The notes under the pieces were generated by a model. It searched no databases. It worked only from the letters and a program-made list of their open reading frames with translations, and was not told the DNA's origin. The translations under genes were made by a program, and so were the position numbers. From contig NZ_WHKF01000004.1 of NCBI RefSeq assembly GCF_009295825.1, forward strand, positions 434,001 through 498,000: a stretch of DNA of 64,000 bases, given 5' to 3'. Positions 26,949-36,160 of this stretch are shown here, piece by piece (positions within the stretch are counted from its first letter, which is position 1; each line of letters starts with the position of its first letter). The DNA comes from Marinifilum sp. N1E240. Lineage in GTDB: Bacteria > Bacteroidota > Bacteroidia > Bacteroidales > Marinifilaceae.

Positions 26949-28136
26949 ATGGAATCAGTAAACAGACAAATGAAGTTGATGTATATTGGCTCTGATGATG
27001 TGGTTCTTTCCAAACTAAAAGGATTGAATGGAAGAGTTAATCTTGTGCACCATGCAAATCCATTGGAAGCTTCTTCATGGATTGAAAATAATGGGTTGGT
27101 TGATGGTGTTGTTTGCGAGTTGGAATTACCAGGACTGAATGGTTTGGACTATAATGATGTTTTTGTAAACAAGTTCGATAAGCAACAAAAGATACCATAT
27201 ATATTGTTGGTTGATGAAAAACAACCTGAAATCATTAAAAAAGCCATCCAGCAAAAAATTAGTGACGTATATACTAAGCCAGTTGATGCTGAAACCATAA
27301 CTAATAGAGTAAACTTTCTCAAGGTTTTAACGGTGCACATGTCTTTTAATCAGGCAGAAGAAAACCAAAATGTTAAGGTATACAAAACTCCTTTCTTTAA
27401 GCGTACTTTCGATATCGTTTTTGCCAGTTTGGCACTTCTTGGATTATCTCCATTATTGTTGGCTTTTGTTATTGCTATTCGATTGGAATCCAAAGGAAAA
27501 GTGTATTACATATCTAAAAGAGTAGGTACAGGCTATCGAATATTTAATTTCTTAAAGTTAAGATCTATGTATCCTGATGCAGACAAGAGATTAAAAGAAT
27601 TGGAACATCTGAATCAATATCAAAGTGAGGAGAATGTGGAAGAAAATAACGTTGTGGAAGAGGATGTTGAGGAAAATCAAGGTACAATATTGTTTGGTGA
27701 TGAGGAAGAAGTAGCTGAAACAACACATATTAAGAGACAAAAAAACAAACAAGATAAGGCATTTGTAAAATTTGAGAATGACCCTCGAATTACTAGGGTT
27801 GGTCATATTATACGAAAGTTAAGTATTGATGAATTGCCTCAGTTGATAAATGTAATTCGTGGAGATATGTCAATTGTAGGGAATCGCCCATTGCCATTGT
27901 ATGAAGCGGAAATGTTGACTACCGACGAATGGACTGATCGTTTTAATGGTCCGGCTGGCATTACCGGTTTGTGGCAAGTGGAAGCCAGAGGAAAATCTTC
28001 AAAAATGTCGCCTGAGGAACGAAAAGGTTTGGATAATAAATATGTTGAAATTGCGAATAGTAGTTATTCATTTTGGAAAGATATTTGGATTATTCTACGA
28101 ACCATACCCGCTGTTTTTCAAAAAGAAAACGTTTAA
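26949..28136 (+). CDS. Polyprenyl-phosphate sugar-1-phosphate transferase with N-terminal pseudo-receiver
   Basis: 395 residues. The C-terminal part (about 142-395) is a bacterial sugar transferase: KRTFDIVFASLALLGLSPLL (membrane helix), KRVGTGYRIFNFLKLRSM, then SIDELPQLINVIRGDMSIVGNRP and GITGLWQVEARG. It starts glycan assembly by loading the first sugar phosphate on undecaprenyl phosphate. A highly acidic insert (about 205-270) interrupts the usual short link between the FLKLRSM and DPRITRVG motifs. Residues about 8-125 fold like a receiver, but the phospho-acceptor position is Glu57 (VVCELELPGLNG), so it cannot be phosphorylated normally and may mimic the active state. It lies 7 nt after the single-domain receiver gene. 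Confidence 0.9.
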   Translation: MESVNRQMKLMYIGSDDVVLSKLKGLNGRVNLVHHANPLEASSWIENNGLVDGVVCELELPGLNGLDYNDVFVNKFDKQQKIPYILLVDEKQPEIIKKAIQQKISDVYTKPVDAETITNRVNFLKVLTVHMSFNQAEENQNVKVYKTPFFKRTFDIVFASLALLGLSPLLLAFVIAIRLESKGKVYYISKRVGTGYRIFNFLKLRSMYPDADKRLKELEHLNQYQSEENVEENNVVEEDVEENQGTILFGDEEEVAETTHIKRQKNKQDKAFVKFENDPRITRVGHIIRKLSIDELPQLINVIRGDMSIVGNRPLPLYEAEMLTTDEWTDRFNGPAGITGLWQVEARGKSSKMSPEERKGLDNKYVEIANSSYSFWKDIWIILRTIPAVFQKENV

Positions 28137-28146
28137 ATAAGCTCTT

Positions 28147-28884
28147 ATGAAATTAAGATTATTGCTGTCCTTGTTTGTGTTTTTTGCTGGAACTGGATAT
28201 TCCACAGCTCAAAATATAGAGGATATAGTGAATAAAACTGTTCAGGGAAATCAAGTTTCAGATTTACTTTTACCGCTTAGCCAAATACAAGATTTGGCAA
28301 TTCAAAATTCTCCATTGTTGAAATTATATGATTCCGAGATTGTAATTGGTCAATTTAAAATAAAGGCTGAGAAACGAGATTGGATGTCAAATTTGGGTTT
28401 TGAAGCTGGAGCAAAATATGGATTGTATGATAATTTGGTAATTACAGAAGATTTAGGCACCGGCGAGTCTAATACCTCAACCACAGAACAAACACGATAT
28501 AGTGTTGGTGTATTTTTAAAAATTCCTCTTAATAATATTGCGGATAGGTCTAATGTAAGACAGGCAAAAGCTGAGTTGGAGAAAATTCGGTATCAAAAAG
28601 AAAATAGTGAACAAGAACTTCGTAAGTTAATTATTGTACAATATAATAATGTATTGAAATCAAACATGAGTTTGGAAATTAGGAATAAATCTTATGAAAT
28701 GTTCAAATTACAGTTAATCAGATCTGAGAAAGATTTTGTGAATGGAAAAATTAATATCTCGGAATATTCAAAAGTACATGATATGACAGTAAGGGCAGAA
28801 CTGGAATTTAACAATGTAAAAATTGAATTACGTACTGCCATTCAGGTGTTGAATGAAATTGTAGGAGCTCAGGTTACACTCTAA
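28147..28884 (+). CDS. Half-length TolC-family outer-membrane protein
   Basis: 245 residues against about 420-480 for normal TolC proteins. Signal peptide MKLRLLLSLFVFFAGTGYSTA then Q. The mature part has one TolC repeat only: a helix from LPLSQIQDLAIQNSPLLKLYD, a strand pair around FLKIPLNNIADRS, and a second long helix to the end. The reading frame ends cleanly 12 nt before the chain-length gene, with no sign of a second half in another frame. No Wza-type export protein is encoded in the locus, so this may be its outer-membrane outlet, probably needing more subunits per ring. Confidence 0.8.
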   Translation: MKLRLLLSLFVFFAGTGYSTAQNIEDIVNKTVQGNQVSDLLLPLSQIQDLAIQNSPLLKLYDSEIVIGQFKIKAEKRDWMSNLGFEAGAKYGLYDNLVITEDLGTGESNTSTTEQTRYSVGVFLKIPLNNIADRSNVRQAKAELEKIRYQKENSEQELRKLIIVQYNNVLKSNMSLEIRNKSYEMFKLQLIRSEKDFVNGKINISEYSKVHDMTVRAELEFNNVKIELRTAIQVLNEIVGAQVTL

Positions 28885-28895
28885 ATCTAATTATT

Positions 28896-31106
28896 TTGAA
28901 TATTATATTCTTTATACGACTACTTCAGAAGCATATGCTAATATTGGTTATTACACCAATAATGATGGCTGGTTTGGTATTTTTTCTTACCCAAAACCAA
29001 CCAAGCAAGTTTGTTTCGCAAACAAAAATATATACTGGAATTGCAACAGGTTCATCAATTGTTTCACTTGAGGAATCAAAATTTGATTTGTTTGGAACCA
29101 GAACTGCTTTTGATAATTTAATTAATCTGATAAAATCGAAAACGACAATTGAAGAGGTTGGTTTGAAGCTGTTTACCCAGCATATGTTGCTGGATGAAGC
29201 CAAACAGGATGTTATTTTAAGAAAACATTATAACGAGCTGATGGCAATTGTTCCGGATGAGGTAAAGGATTTAGTTGTTAAGAATAATTTTGAAAAAACA
29301 TATCATAATTTTTTGCAATACAAGAAAGAGAATCATTCCAATTTTGTGAATGAATTGATTAATTTAAATCATCGCCATTATAGTTCTAAAAAGATATTAT
29401 CAAAAGTTAAAGTAAGCCGTGTTCAATCGAGTGATATGGTTGAAATAAAGTATGAATCTGATGATCCGGGAATTTGTTCAGGAACCTTAAAGTTATTAAA
29501 CGAGGTTTTTGTAAAAGTGTATTCCGATATTAAAGTAAATCAATCTGATGCTGTCGTTAGATATTTCCAAAAAGAAATTGAAGGTGCAAGAGCTTCTTTA
29601 AATGGAGCAGAGGAAGAGTTGGTAGAGTTTAATCGTAATCATAACATCATAAATTATTACGAGCAAACAAAGCATATCGCATCTGAAAAAGAGCATTTTG
29701 ATTTGATGTACACTCAAATTTTAATGGATCATGTTGCAGCGGAATCGGTATTGAAGGTCTTAGAAAGTAAGATGTCTGAAAGCGAAAAACGACGGATTAA
29801 TAGCGATGAGATGATTGCTTTGAGGGATAGCTTATCAAATGTGAATTATCAAATTTCTATGAAGATTAGTCGTTCAGAAATTTTTGGAGAGTTAAATGAT
29901 GACGAAACTGAAAAACTGAATAGGTTAAAAACTAAAGCTGGTGAGTTAACTCAATATCTTAGGAAAAATGTTGAAAAACAATTTGATTTGGATAATAGCA
30001 TTGAGGGGTTAACTGGTAGTTCAATTCTTGAACAGTGGTTGCAAAAAATGATAGAATTTGAGTCATCACAAGCTCAATTGGAAGTGGGAAAACTAATTAC
30101 AAAAGAATTTGAAGATTTGTTTGAAACTTATGCTCCATTAGGTGCGAAAATGAAGCGTTTGGAACGAAAAATTGATGTCGCTGAGAGGAAATATTTATCG
30201 ATGCTGAACAGTTTGAATACAGCGAAATTAAAACAACAGAATATTGAGCTAAATTCGAATCTAAAAATTGTTGCAGAACCATTTTTTCCTATCGAAGCAG
30301 AACCTAGCAAGAGGAAGTTTCTGTTAATTATAGCATTTATGGTTGGAGGAATAATTCCAACATTTATAATTTTAGCTTTAGAATTTTTGGATAGTAGTAT
30401 AAAGACCGTTAGACGCGCAGAAGATAAAACAGGCTTGAAAGTTGCTGCTATGTTTCCTAAAAACTTAAATAAAAATGATAAGTTGGATCATGAGTTTATA
30501 AATGGAAGAAGTTTGGATGTAATTGCCAGAAAACTCACTTTACTTAATCATACAGAAGAAAAAGGCAAAGTTCATAAGATACTTATTTATAGCAATCTGA
30601 AAGGGGAAGGTAAGACTTATTTATCAAGTTTACTTTTCGAGAAATTTGAACAATTTGGGTTAAAAACATTGTTCGTAACTCCTCATGATATTGAAGCTCC
30701 TATAGGTTGTACTTGTATTAATTATCAGGTTAAACCAAATTTTAATCGATTATCAAGTATTCAGGATATTTTGAATGATGCAGTAAATATGAACGATTTT
30801 GATTACGTATTTGTTGAATTACCTGCAATTATTTCAAATGCATACCCATTGAGATGGTTTAAAGAAGCTGATAATTCACTATTAGTGCTTCGAGCAAATC
30901 GTGCCTGGGCTGAAGCTGATAGCAATTCATTAAAAGATATAGAATTGGTGAGTGAAGGAAAACGATCACAAATAATACTTAATGGTGTGGAACTAACCGA
31001 AATGGAAAGTGTGTTAGGAGATCTGCCTAAAAAACGTTCATGGTTTAGGAGAGGAATTAAGAATATTTTGAGATTACGCTTTTTTACCAATGCAAATATT
31101 CTGTAG
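28896..31106 (+). CDS. Wzz/BY-kinase-like polysaccharide copolymerase with degenerate kinase motifs
   Basis: 736 residues from a TTG start at 28896. Two membrane helices (about 14-31 and 472-493) enclose a large periplasmic coiled-coil domain, as in chain-length regulators. The cytoplasmic part resembles a BY-kinase ATPase: Walker A SNLKGEGKTYL with Lys573 is intact, but Walker A' reads FVTPHD and Walker B reads YVFVELPA rather than the usual Asp-rich forms. The C-terminus is basic and has no tyrosine cluster. It likely binds nucleotide without autophosphorylating; this is inferred. The stop abuts the flippase ATG directly. Confidence 0.87.
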   Translation: MNIIFFIRLLQKHMLILVITPIMMAGLVFFLTQNQPSKFVSQTKIYTGIATGSSIVSLEESKFDLFGTRTAFDNLINLIKSKTTIEEVGLKLFTQHMLLDEAKQDVILRKHYNELMAIVPDEVKDLVVKNNFEKTYHNFLQYKKENHSNFVNELINLNHRHYSSKKILSKVKVSRVQSSDMVEIKYESDDPGICSGTLKLLNEVFVKVYSDIKVNQSDAVVRYFQKEIEGARASLNGAEEELVEFNRNHNIINYYEQTKHIASEKEHFDLMYTQILMDHVAAESVLKVLESKMSESEKRRINSDEMIALRDSLSNVNYQISMKISRSEIFGELNDDETEKLNRLKTKAGELTQYLRKNVEKQFDLDNSIEGLTGSSILEQWLQKMIEFESSQAQLEVGKLITKEFEDLFETYAPLGAKMKRLERKIDVAERKYLSMLNSLNTAKLKQQNIELNSNLKIVAEPFFPIEAEPSKRKFLLIIAFMVGGIIPTFIILALEFLDSSIKTVRRAEDKTGLKVAAMFPKNLNKNDKLDHEFINGRSLDVIARKLTLLNHTEEKGKVHKILIYSNLKGEGKTYLSSLLFEKFEQFGLKTLFVTPHDIEAPIGCTCINYQVKPNFNRLSSIQDILNDAVNMNDFDYVFVELPAIISNAYPLRWFKEADNSLLVLRANRAWAEADSNSLKDIELVSEGKRSQIILNGVELTEMESVLGDLPKKRSWFRRGIKNILRLRFFTNANIL

Positions 31107-32447
31107 ATGTTAAATACCATTCGAAAAATACTGAGAGAAAAAAATGTTCTGTCCCTATCGACAAGTATTTTGACTGCAGCATTAGGTTTGCTTGGATTTT
31201 TACTTCTTACCAGAGGATTGGATAAGAGTATGTTTGGAGATTGGGTGTTGTATACTTCATTGGCAACATTTGTTGATTTACTTCGGTTTGGATTAACAAG
31301 TACTGCCTTAGTTCGATTTGCATCGGGTGGAAATAATGATCAAAAGAAGGCGTATTTGGGCGCAAGTTTTAAAATTGGACTTCTTGTGATTGGCGCAATT
31401 GTTATTGTTTTGTGGTCTATGTTTTTTATCACTAGTAGTTTACAGATACAAATGAATAATGGTTACTATTTATTTCTGAAATGGTATCCAATCCTAGCTA
31501 TTTTAAATTTATCATGGAACAATTCTGTTTCTTATTTTCAAGCGAGTCAGAATTTTAAATCAATACTATTTATTCGATTACTTAATGTAGGAAGTTTTGT
31601 CTTGTTTTTAGTTGCAAATAATCTGTTTTTCCGTTTTGGGATAATTGAGATATTGTATGCTCATCTGGCTTGTAATTTATTGCCAAGTATTCTTGTTTTT
31701 ATTAAAAAATGGGACGGACTATTGTATATTAATAGAGCAACGAAAGAAACAGTAGCTGAGATGCTAAACTTTGGTAAATTCTCTATGGGGACTCTAGTGG
31801 GATCGAGTTTATTGCGAAGTGCAGATACTTTTATTATTGGTTTAAGTCCAATTTTAGGATCGGTAGGAATTGCACAATATGCTATTCCTTTAAAGTTGAC
31901 CGATCTTCTTGGAATACCGTTACGTAGTTTTACCGTGACAGCATTTCCTAAAATGTCAAAATTAAGTTTAGATGGAAAATTAGAGGAATTCAAAAAGGTG
32001 TTTTATTCGTATAGTGGTGCGGTAACTTTTCTTTTCGTACCGATAGCAATTGGAGGTTTTATTTTTGCAGAACCATTAGTTTGGTTGCTTGGAGGCGATC
32101 AATACAAGGATTCATTACCATTGTTAGCCAATATCTTTAGAATCTTTTCGATTTACTCAATTTTATTGCCAATCGACAGGTTTACTGGCGTTGCACTGGA
32201 TAGTATAAATAGGCCTAAATTAAATTTTTATAAAGTGATAGTAATGACATCAGCAAACATTATTGGTGATCTTATTGCTGTTTTCGTTTTCCAATCCTTG
32301 CAAGCGGTAGCATTGGTTACAGTTGTATTTACTTTAATAGGAATTGTAATTGGATACACATATCTAAATCGTGAGATTAGGGTTAATATTATGCAAGTAG
32401 CAAACGGAGGATTGATCTTTTTTAAGAATTTAAGAAGGCACTTATAA
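31107..32447 (+). CDS. Lipopolysaccharide/exopolysaccharide flippase (Wzx-like, MATE/MVF superfamily)
   Basis: 446 residues and about 12-14 membrane helices. The start has the typical polysaccharide biosynthesis protein pattern: LSTSILTAALGLLGFLLLTRGLDKSMFGDWVLYTS, and mid-protein GSSLLRSADTFIIG matches the second-half repeat. It flips the lipid-linked repeat unit across the inner membrane. Its ATG follows the copolymerase stop with no gap, so the genes are coupled. Confidence 0.9.
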   Translation: MLNTIRKILREKNVLSLSTSILTAALGLLGFLLLTRGLDKSMFGDWVLYTSLATFVDLLRFGLTSTALVRFASGGNNDQKKAYLGASFKIGLLVIGAIVIVLWSMFFITSSLQIQMNNGYYLFLKWYPILAILNLSWNNSVSYFQASQNFKSILFIRLLNVGSFVLFLVANNLFFRFGIIEILYAHLACNLLPSILVFIKKWDGLLYINRATKETVAEMLNFGKFSMGTLVGSSLLRSADTFIIGLSPILGSVGIAQYAIPLKLTDLLGIPLRSFTVTAFPKMSKLSLDGKLEEFKKVFYSYSGAVTFLFVPIAIGGFIFAEPLVWLLGGDQYKDSLPLLANIFRIFSIYSILLPIDRFTGVALDSINRPKLNFYKVIVMTSANIIGDLIAVFVFQSLQAVALVTVVFTLIGIVIGYTYLNREIRVNIMQVANGGLIFFKNLRRHL

Positions 32448-32457
32448 TTCAATGTAA

Positions 32458-33927
32458 ATGAGCAACGATTTTACCATAACAAGAGGTAGTGATATACTAA
32501 GAAAACCAGTTTGGTTTATCGGTTTGTTGTCTATGATGCTTGTTTTGGCTTTTATGATTGCGAAGGGAGGATTGGTAGCAGGGGTTGGAATTATACTTGT
32601 GCCAGGGATGATAACTGCGGTTTCTTTCATTTTCAAAATTCCCCGGGTTGGATTGATTTTTATTTACCTTCTAAATTATATAGTACTTGGTTTAGTTAGA
32701 TATGTAAAAGGAATTCCTTTAGGATTGAGTATCGATGGTATCCTGATAATGATATATCTGGCTTTATTCTTTAAATCGTTTTTTGAAAAAGTACCTTGGA
32801 AAAATGCAAAAAATGATTTGGTAGTATTGGCTGGTGTTTGGTTTGCTTATGCTATTTTTCAATTGGTAAATCCCGAAGCAGTAAGTCGTGTTGCTTGGTT
32901 CTATGCCATGCGTGGAGTGGCATTTTACATGCTATTGATTATTCCAATTTTGTTTATTGTTTTTAATAAGCAAAAGGATCTGGATCTTTTTTTCAAAATG
33001 TGGGCTTGCCTGGCACTTTTGGGTTCATTTAAGGGAATAATGCAAAAACATTTTGGTGTGGATCCATGGGAACAGGCATGGCTTGATGGCGGCGGTGAAC
33101 TTACACATATACTTTTCGGAAAATTAAGAGTTTTTTCCTTTTTCTCAGATGCGGGACAGTTTGGAGCTTCGCAAGGTCAGGCAGGTGTTGTTTTTGGAAT
33201 ACTAGCCTTGAACCGAGAGAAATGGGATAAGGTTAAAATATTTTATGGCATTGTGGCTTTTTTAGGTCTCTATGGAATGATGATTTCAGGAACTCGTGGG
33301 GCTATTGCAGTACCAATTATGGGATTTGCATTGTATACTTTTCTTAGAAAAAATATACGTGTTATGATTCTTGGAGCACTTATGGGACTTATGGTTCTGG
33401 TATTTTTCAAATATACTACAATAGGTTCTAGTAATTATACAATTAATAGAATGCGTACCGCTTTCGATCCCAATGATGCATCCTTGCAAGTTAGGTTAGA
33501 AAATCAAAGAAGATTAAAAACCTATATGGCAAGCAGACCATTCGGAGGTGGTATTGGATCGGCAGGGAATTGGGGGCAACGATTTACTCCAAATACTTTT
33601 TTAGCGAATACACCAACCGATAGTTGGTATGTAATGATTTGGGCAGAACAAGGTGTTGTAGGTTTAACTCTGCATTTGTTTATTCTCTTTTATGTATTAG
33701 GAAAGGGAAGTTATTTAATCATGTTCAAATTAAGAGATGAGAGGTTGAAAATACAAATGATGGCTTTGGCAGGAGGTATGTTTGGAATTATGGTTGCCTC
33801 ATACGGGAATGGTGTTCTGGGTCAAATGCCAACTGGTTTAATAATGTATTCAAGTATGGCTTTTTTGTTTTTGGCTCCTAAACTCGATCAGGATATAGCC
33901 GATAAAATAGCATTGGAAGAGAAATAA
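32458..33927 (+). CDS. O-antigen polymerase/ligase family membrane protein (Wzy-like)
   Basis: 489 residues, about 11-12 membrane helices, with the largest outer loop between about 330 and 395 carrying RLENQRRLKTYMASRPFGGG, a pattern of the Wzy_C/O-antigen ligase superfamily (Arg-rich loop, then a Gly-rich turn). A conserved-looking segment SGTRGA lies in a helix turn before it (about 279-284). Given the Wzx and Wzz-like genes on either side, polymerase is the likelier role. It starts 10 nt after the flippase stop. Confidence 0.85.
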   Translation: MSNDFTITRGSDILRKPVWFIGLLSMMLVLAFMIAKGGLVAGVGIILVPGMITAVSFIFKIPRVGLIFIYLLNYIVLGLVRYVKGIPLGLSIDGILIMIYLALFFKSFFEKVPWKNAKNDLVVLAGVWFAYAIFQLVNPEAVSRVAWFYAMRGVAFYMLLIIPILFIVFNKQKDLDLFFKMWACLALLGSFKGIMQKHFGVDPWEQAWLDGGGELTHILFGKLRVFSFFSDAGQFGASQGQAGVVFGILALNREKWDKVKIFYGIVAFLGLYGMMISGTRGAIAVPIMGFALYTFLRKNIRVMILGALMGLMVLVFFKYTTIGSSNYTINRMRTAFDPNDASLQVRLENQRRLKTYMASRPFGGGIGSAGNWGQRFTPNTFLANTPTDSWYVMIWAEQGVVGLTLHLFILFYVLGKGSYLIMFKLRDERLKIQMMALAGGMFGIMVASYGNGVLGQMPTGLIMYSSMAFLFLAPKLDQDIADKIALEEK

Positions 33928-33950
33928 GAAATGACTTAAAATCAACTATT

Positions 33951-34877
33951 ATGCAAAATAATGATGGAAAACAACCAATGGTTTCAATTATTACAGTTAA
34001 TTATAATCAGGCTGTGGTTACTTGTGAGTTTTTAGAAAGCATTCAAAAAATCACATATTCTAATTATGAAGTTATTGTTATTGATAATGCATCACCAACT
34101 GAAGATCCCTCATCCATAAAAGAGAATTATTCTTTTATAAAATTCATTAAATCAGAAGTGAATTTAGGTTTTGCAGGTGGAAATAATTTGGGCGTTAAAG
34201 AAGCAAAAGGTGAATATCTTCTTTTTATTAATAATGATACGGAAGTGGAGCCTGATTTTTTACAACCTATGATTGAAAAATTTCAGGAGGATGATAATAT
34301 TGGGATGATGAGTCCAAAAATTCGATTTCATCACACTCCGGATACCATACAATATGCAGGCTATACTCCGATGAATCCCTATACAATGCGTCAGCATTTG
34401 ATAGGCTATAGAAAAGTAGATACAGGTCAGTTTGATGAACCAAAATTTACCTATAGCATTCATGGAGCTGCTATGATGGTGCCAAGAAAAGTAATAAAAG
34501 AAGTCGGTATGATGACCGAGGTATATTTTCTTTACTACGAAGAACATGATTGGTGTGCAAGAATTAAAAAAGCTGGTTATAAGGTTTTTTATCAGCCTAA
34601 ATCACTGGTTTTTCACAAAGAATCGATATCAACAGGAAAGGAAAGTCCACTTAAAACTTATTACATATCTCGTAATAGAGTTGTATACACCAGAAGAAAT
34701 TCAAAAGGCTTACTATTTATATTGAATTTATTATTCCTCTTGGGTATAACATTGCCAAAGAATACTTTAGTTTTTCTTGTTAAGCTGAGATTTGATCTGC
34801 TAAAGGCATTTTATAGAGCAATGTTTTGGAATTTATTTCATTTTAAAGGGATTCATCACAACCCAAAGCTCTCTTAA
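33951..34877 (+). CDS. Family 2 glycosyltransferase (rhamnosyltransferase-like)
   Basis: 308 residues. The GT-A fold begins MVSIITVNYNQAVVTCEFLESI and has the nucleotide-sugar signature IVIDNASPTED, GFAGGNNLGV and the metal-binding FINNDTEVEPDF. Later, YYEEHDWCARIKKAGY is the usual acceptor-side motif (ExDW). This pattern is common in dTDP-rhamnose transferases, but the sugar is not certain. A hydrophobic C-terminal stretch (about 250-280) may tether it to the membrane. Confidence 0.9.
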   Translation: MQNNDGKQPMVSIITVNYNQAVVTCEFLESIQKITYSNYEVIVIDNASPTEDPSSIKENYSFIKFIKSEVNLGFAGGNNLGVKEAKGEYLLFINNDTEVEPDFLQPMIEKFQEDDNIGMMSPKIRFHHTPDTIQYAGYTPMNPYTMRQHLIGYRKVDTGQFDEPKFTYSIHGAAMMVPRKVIKEVGMMTEVYFLYYEEHDWCARIKKAGYKVFYQPKSLVFHKESISTGKESPLKTYYISRNRVVYTRRNSKGLLFILNLLFLLGITLPKNTLVFLVKLRFDLLKAFYRAMFWNLFHFKGIHHNPKLS

Positions 34878-34921
34878 TGCGTATCAATCTACTTTAGAGA
34901 TTATATCACTAAATACTACTT

Positions 34922-36121
34922 ATGGAATCAATTTTGACTTTTTTTCACGTATTAGAATATATTTTATTTATCTATTTGGGTATAGCTGGAATTTACATTC
35001 TGATTTTTGCTTTAGCCTCAGTTTTCAAATATTATCCTAAAAGAAAGAAGAATTGTAAGCAGAGGAAAACTGCTGTTCTTATTCCTGGATATAAGGAGGA
35101 TGCCGTAATTGTTGATGTTGCTAAGCAAGCTTTATTGCAATCTTATAAACAAGAAAATTACGATGTTGTTGTAATTGCAGATTCTTTTCAATCTGAAACT
35201 ATTGATAAACTTCGAGAACTTCCGATTAAATTAATTGAAGTAAGTTTTCCAAAAAGTACAAAATCAAAAGCTTTGAATAAAGCTATGGAGGTACTTGGAG
35301 ATGATTATGAAATTGCCTGCATTCTCGATGCAGACAATATTATGGAAATGGATGTTTTAGAGAGAATTAACGAATCGTTCGAGAATGGATATAAAGTAGT
35401 GCAAGGTCACAGGGCAGCTAAAAATGTGAATACTTCCTTTGCTGTTTTGGATGCTGTAAGTGAGGAGCTAAATAATAATATCTTTCGTAAAGGACATCGA
35501 ATACTTGGTTTGTCATCAGCATTAATTGGTTCGGGAATGGCTTTTGATTACTTGTTCTTTAAGAATATAATGAAAGAAGTAAACGCCGTTGGTGGATTCG
35601 ATAAGGAATTGGAATTGCGATTGCTTAAAGACAATCAAAAAATAGAATATTTACCGGATGCTATTATTTACGATGAAAAAATCCAAAAATCAGATGCATT
35701 TGCCAATCAAAGAAAAAGATGGTTGTCGGCGCAGTTTGTCTATTTCCAGCGTTATGCATTGCTAGGTTTAATACATTTGATTTTTAAAGGGAATGTGGAC
35801 TTTTTCGATAAGGTATATCAAATGATCTCTCCACCACGAATTCTACTATTGGGGATGGTTGGATTTTTTACAATTGCCTATTGGATGATTCATTTGTTAT
35901 TTCCCAATTCATTAGAAATGGCATTGACCCAGAATCATTGGAGCATTGTAATGGCAATAGTTGTAATGGCATTTGCCATTGGCATACCACGAAAATTTTA
36001 CAATAAAGCAACTTTACAAGCCATAATGTCTTTACCAAAAGCATTTTTCATCATGTTTGCTTCGCTATTTAAATTAAAAGGAGCAAATAAGAAATTTATA
36101 CATACTCAACACGGACAATAG
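34922..36121 (+). CDS. Membrane-bound family 2 glycosyltransferase with QxxRW motif
   Basis: 399 residues. One N-terminal helix (about 10-35), GT-A domain with CILDADNIME (metal-binding DxD) and the acceptor-site QRKRW (QxxRW), then two or three C-terminal helices (about 295-385). This order resembles processive synthases such as hyaluronan or cellulose synthase, yet the protein is small, and in this locus it may add one sugar. Not overlapping its neighbours. Confidence 0.88.
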   Translation: MESILTFFHVLEYILFIYLGIAGIYILIFALASVFKYYPKRKKNCKQRKTAVLIPGYKEDAVIVDVAKQALLQSYKQENYDVVVIADSFQSETIDKLRELPIKLIEVSFPKSTKSKALNKAMEVLGDDYEIACILDADNIMEMDVLERINESFENGYKVVQGHRAAKNVNTSFAVLDAVSEELNNNIFRKGHRILGLSSALIGSGMAFDYLFFKNIMKEVNAVGGFDKELELRLLKDNQKIEYLPDAIIYDEKIQKSDAFANQRKRWLSAQFVYFQRYALLGLIHLIFKGNVDFFDKVYQMISPPRILLLGMVGFFTIAYWMIHLLFPNSLEMALTQNHWSIVMAIVVMAFAIGIPRKFYNKATLQAIMSLPKAFFIMFASLFKLKGANKKFIHTQHGQ

Positions 36122-36160
36122 GCTTTATTGACTATAAATAACTACTAACTTAAATTACTT

